Positions 61,635 to 64,000 of a stretch of DNA of 64,000 nt are shown here, piece after piece. The notes under the pieces were generated by a model. That model made no database searches. It saw only the letters and a program-made list of their open reading frames with translations, and was not told the DNA's origin. Every line of letters begins with the position of its first letter. The stretch's first letter is position 1. Source of the stretch: Methylococcales bacterium (GTDB taxonomy: Bacteria; Pseudomonadota; Gammaproteobacteria; Methylococcales; Methylomonadaceae); assembly GCA_030949405.1 (NCBI GenBank), contig JAUZSN010000002.1:2900553-2964552 (forward strand). The letters run 5' to 3'. Both the position numbers and the translations under genes were made by a program.

Positions 61635-62486
61635 TTACAGGCTCTGTAATTCTTGTTCAGAAATGCCTGTTATTTTAGAAATTAATGATAGATCAAGCCC
61701 TTCTGTTATCATGGCTTTAGCATTTTCTATTTTTTCTTGTTGCACGCCTTCTCTCATTGCTTTATGACATTCATCACTTAAGTATTGCTCATCAGAATAT
61801 TCATCTATCATCCGTGCAGCATCTTGTGGGCTAATGGTGTTCTTTTCTATCAATGGAAATATTTTTTGAATAGTATCGTTTTGATAATCTGTTTCTTCAA
61901 TGTGTTCATCTAAGCTATCATTAATCAGCCGTAACCATTCTTGATAGGGTTCAGGGGTTTTATCGTTTACATATTTAGGGCAGAGGTACACAATTTTATG
62001 CTCAGTTTCTGAAACAGTGCTGTGATCCAGTTTTCTGGGTTTAAAATCATTGATTAATATATCAGTTTTATGTTTATCGCCAGAGGTTAATACCACAATG
62101 GTATAAACATTCATCTTAGGTTTGTAATTACTGGCGCTTGTAATTTGATCTAGGAGTGCCACACAATGATAATGTAAAAACCGATCATAGTGATCTTGAT
62201 AGCGTCGGTGTTGTATGTCAATGATGAGATGATTTTTTTTATCTTCGGCATATAAATCAAAACGGCTATCGACATGACCTATGACTGGCGAAAATGATTT
62301 TTCGGTTTCTACTTTTTCAATTTCGATTTCAAGCCCGAGAATATCTTTAACAAATGCGGTAAAGATGGCGGGTTTAGAGAAGACTTTTTTAAAGATAACG
62401 CCGTAGCGTAGGGGAGCAACGTCAATCATTTGGAGGAGGCCTGTTGTACAATACATGGTGGGTGGATAAGCAATAATGTCATCCAT
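61635..62486 (-). CDS. Rpn family PD-(D/E)XK nuclease, copy 1
   Basis: 283 residues from the ATG at 62486 (a TTG precedes it). PLRYGVIFKKVFSKPAIFTAFVKDILGLE at the start, SRFDLYAEDKKNHLIIDIQHR with Asp and the D-x-Q pair of the nuclease core, and a C-terminal helical tail (HKAMREGVQQEKIENAKAMI) typical of Rpn/PDDEXK transposase-type proteins. RpnA-like proteins cleave DNA and raise recombination. This copy has a single EGV unit in the tail, while its two neighbours have four and seven EGxK units. Confidence 0.88.
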   Translation of the reverse strand: MDDIIAYPPTMYCTTGLLQMIDVAPLRYGVIFKKVFSKPAIFTAFVKDILGLEIEIEKVETEKSFSPVIGHVDSRFDLYAEDKKNHLIIDIQHRRYQDHYDRFLHYHCVALLDQITSASNYKPKMNVYTIVVLTSGDKHKTDILINDFKPRKLDHSTVSETEHKIVYLCPKYVNDKTPEPYQEWLRLINDSLDEHIEETDYQNDTIQKIFPLIEKNTISPQDAARMIDEYSDEQYLSDECHKAMREGVQQEKIENAKAMITEGLDLSLISKITGISEQELQSL

Positions 62487-62581
62487 CAAGGCGTTATTAT
62501 ACTATAAATGCTTATTCTATAGAATGTTACAATCTACCTCACTTTAACAGACCTCTTTTTTTACTCTGCCCCCCGTTATTT

Positions 62582-63468
62582 TTATAAGTTCTGTAATTCT
62601 TGTTCAGAAAAACCTGTTATTTTAGAAATTAATGACCCATCAAGCCCTTCTTTTATCATAGCTTTAGCATTTTCTATTTTTTCTTGTTTCAACCCTTCTT
62701 TCAGTCCTTCTTTTAATCCTTCTTTCAACCCTTCTCTCATTGCTTTATGACATTCATCACTTAAGTATTGCTCATCAGAATATTCATCTATCATCCGTGC
62801 AGCATCTTGTGGGCTAATGGTGTTCTTTTCTATCAATGGAAATATTTTTTGAATAGTATCGTTTTGATAATCTGTTTCTTCAATGTGTTCATCTAAGCTA
62901 TCATTAATCAGCCGTAACCATTCTTGATAGGGTTCAGGGGTTTTATCGTTTACATATTTAGGGCAGAGGTACACAATTTTATGCTCAGTTTCTGAAACAG
63001 TGCTGTGATCCAGTTTTCTGGGTTTAAAATCATTGATTAATATATCAGTTTTATGTTTATCGCCAGAGGTTAATACCACAATGGTATAAACATTCATCTT
63101 AGGTTTGTAATTACTGGCGCTTGTAATTTGATCTAGGAGTGCCACACAATGATAATGTAAAAACCGATCATAGTGATCTTGATAGCGTCGGTGTTGTATG
63201 TCAATGATGAGATGATTTTTTTTATCTTCGGCATATAAATCAAAACGGCTATCGACATGACCTATGACTGGCGAAAATGATTTTTCGGTTTCTACTTTTT
63301 CAATTTCGATTTCAAGCCCGAGAATATCTTTAACAAATGCGGTAAAGATGGCGGGTTTAGAGAAGACTTTTTAAAGATAACGCCGTAGCGTAGGGGAGCA
63401 ACGTCAATCATTTGGAGGAGGCCTGTTGTACAATACATGGTGGGTGGATAAGCAATAATGTCATCCAT
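62582..63468 (-). pseudogene. Rpn family nuclease, copy 2, frameshifted
   Basis: Near-identical to copy 1 from the ATG at 63468, but five T at 63368-63372 replace the six T of copy 1 (62395-62400), shifting the frame at FKKVF. Downstream, the frame from 63145 is intact and contains the tail with four EGLK units (REGLKEGLKEGLKEGLKQ). So only the N-terminal third is broken. The change may be a real mutation or a homopolymer misread. Confidence 0.85.
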
Positions 63469-63563
63469 CAAGGCGTTATTATACTATAAATGCTTATTCT
63501 ATAGAATGTTACAATCTACCTCACTTTAACAGACCTCTTTTTTTACTCTGCCCCCCGTTATTT

Positions 63564-64000
63564 TTATAAGTTCTGTAATTCTTGTTCAGAAAAACCTGTT
63601 ATTTTAGAAATTAATGACCCATCAAGCCCTTCTTTTATCATAGCTTTAGCATTTTCTATTTTTTCTTGTTTCAACCCTTCTTTCAGTCCTTCTTTTAATC
63701 CTTCTTTTAATCCTTCTTTTAATCCTTCTTTTACCCCTTCTTTCAACCCTTCTCTCATTGCTTTATGACATTCATCACTTAAGTATTGCTCATCAGAATA
63801 TTCATCTATCATCCGTGCAGCATCTTGTGGGCTAATGGTGTTCTTTTCTATCAATGGAAATATTTTTTGAATAGTATCGTTTTGATAATCTGTTTCTTCA
63901 ATGTGTTCATCTAAGCTATCATTAATCAGCCGTAACCATTCTTGATAGGGTTCAGGGGTTTTATCGTTTACATATTTAGGGCAGAGGTACACAATTTTAT
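63564..64000 (-). CDS. Rpn family nuclease, copy 3, incomplete at window edge
   Basis: C-terminal 140 or so residues of a third copy, continuing beyond the window. The tail has seven EGLK/EGVK units, more than copies 1 and 2. The visible sequence is otherwise identical to copy 2 apart from the repeat number. Whether the N-terminal part is intact cannot be seen. Confidence 0.85.
   Translation of the reverse strand, partial: KIVYLCPKYVNDKTPEPYQEWLRLINDSLDEHIEETDYQNDTIQKIFPLIEKNTISPQDAARMIDEYSDEQYLSDECHKAMREGLKEGVKEGLKEGLKEGLKEGLKEGLKQEKIENAKAMIKEGLDGSLISKITGFSEQELQNL

Larger units (their letters stand above)
61639..64000 (-). repeat. Tandem array of about 0.95-0.98-kb units (rpn gene plus spacer)
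   Basis: The stop-to-stop distances are 947 and 982 bp. The spacer after each gene (TATACTATAAATGCTTATTC, then ...CTGCCCCCCGTTATTTTTAT) is repeated identically between copies 1-2 and 2-3. The units differ mainly in the 12-bp tail repeat count. This indicates recent tandem duplication of a gene-plus-promoter unit. Confidence 0.85.

Noticed and set aside
62690-62740. Short regular repeats that might suggest a CRISPR array
   Set aside because: They are 12-bp codon repeats for EGLK inside the rpn gene, with no spacers and no cas genes nearby.

Overview
The window is about 64 kb of AT-rich bacterial chromosome. Several gene orders are typical of Gammaproteobacteria: murA-hisG-hisD, topA-smg-dprA beside def, nadB divergent from rpoE-rseA-rseB, and SURF1-ctaA next to ftsY-ftsE-ftsX. 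The transposon load, the TonB receptors and the gene families are compatible with a methanotroph of the Methylococcales or a related lineage. That placement is inference from gene content only.

Layout. 1-7.2 kb is a mobile-element graveyard: a group II intron 3' end with its HNH maturase tail, two damaged IS66-like copies plus loose ends, an IS5-like element with an 18-bp inverted repeat, an IS110 tail, a fragment of an FAD oxidoreductase, a frameshifted narK and the C-terminal end of an RTX protein. 7.3-21.6 kb is mostly housekeeping: tRNA-Asp, murA-hisG-hisD, glutathione peroxidase, an ABC exporter, ppx, a cytochrome oxidase assembly group, and a heme A synthase-FtsY fusion followed by ftsE-ftsX. 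21.7-31.2 kb holds a hybrid histidine kinase, a YfiR-like protein and two paralogous TonB receptors; the second receptor is split by a 1.7-kb IS with an 8-bp target duplication. 31.3-37.7 kb carries topA, smg, dprA, a LysM-less dprA neighbour, def and nadK. 37.8-40.4 kb has broken htrA and TPR genes around nested MITE-like elements, then a BrnT/BrnA toxin-antitoxin pair. 40.6-47.5 kb has ridA and a four-gene cluster (solute-binding protein fused to OmpA, membrane coiled-coil protein, TelA, second solute-binding protein), the best candidate here for an undescribed system. 47.7-61.3 kb has a membrane pyrophosphatase, a redoxin, mtaD, lplT, a small-GTPase module, a two-domain peptide ABC ATPase, and the sigma-E operon with nadB. 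61.4-64 kb is a tandem array of Rpn/PD-(D/E)XK nuclease genes with a variable EGLK repeat.

Two general points. First, many genes are broken by one-base length changes in homopolymer runs (narK, htrA, telA twice, lplT, a TPR gene, a Ppx-linked gene, several transposases, one rpn copy). These may be sequencing or assembly errors, so such genes are called pseudogene with that caveat. Second, one inverted-repeat family (GGCTACC..TTAAGACGGGACA) links the 1.7-kb IS to a 140-bp MITE that supplies the stop codon of hisD. No CRISPR array, rRNA or prophage was seen.
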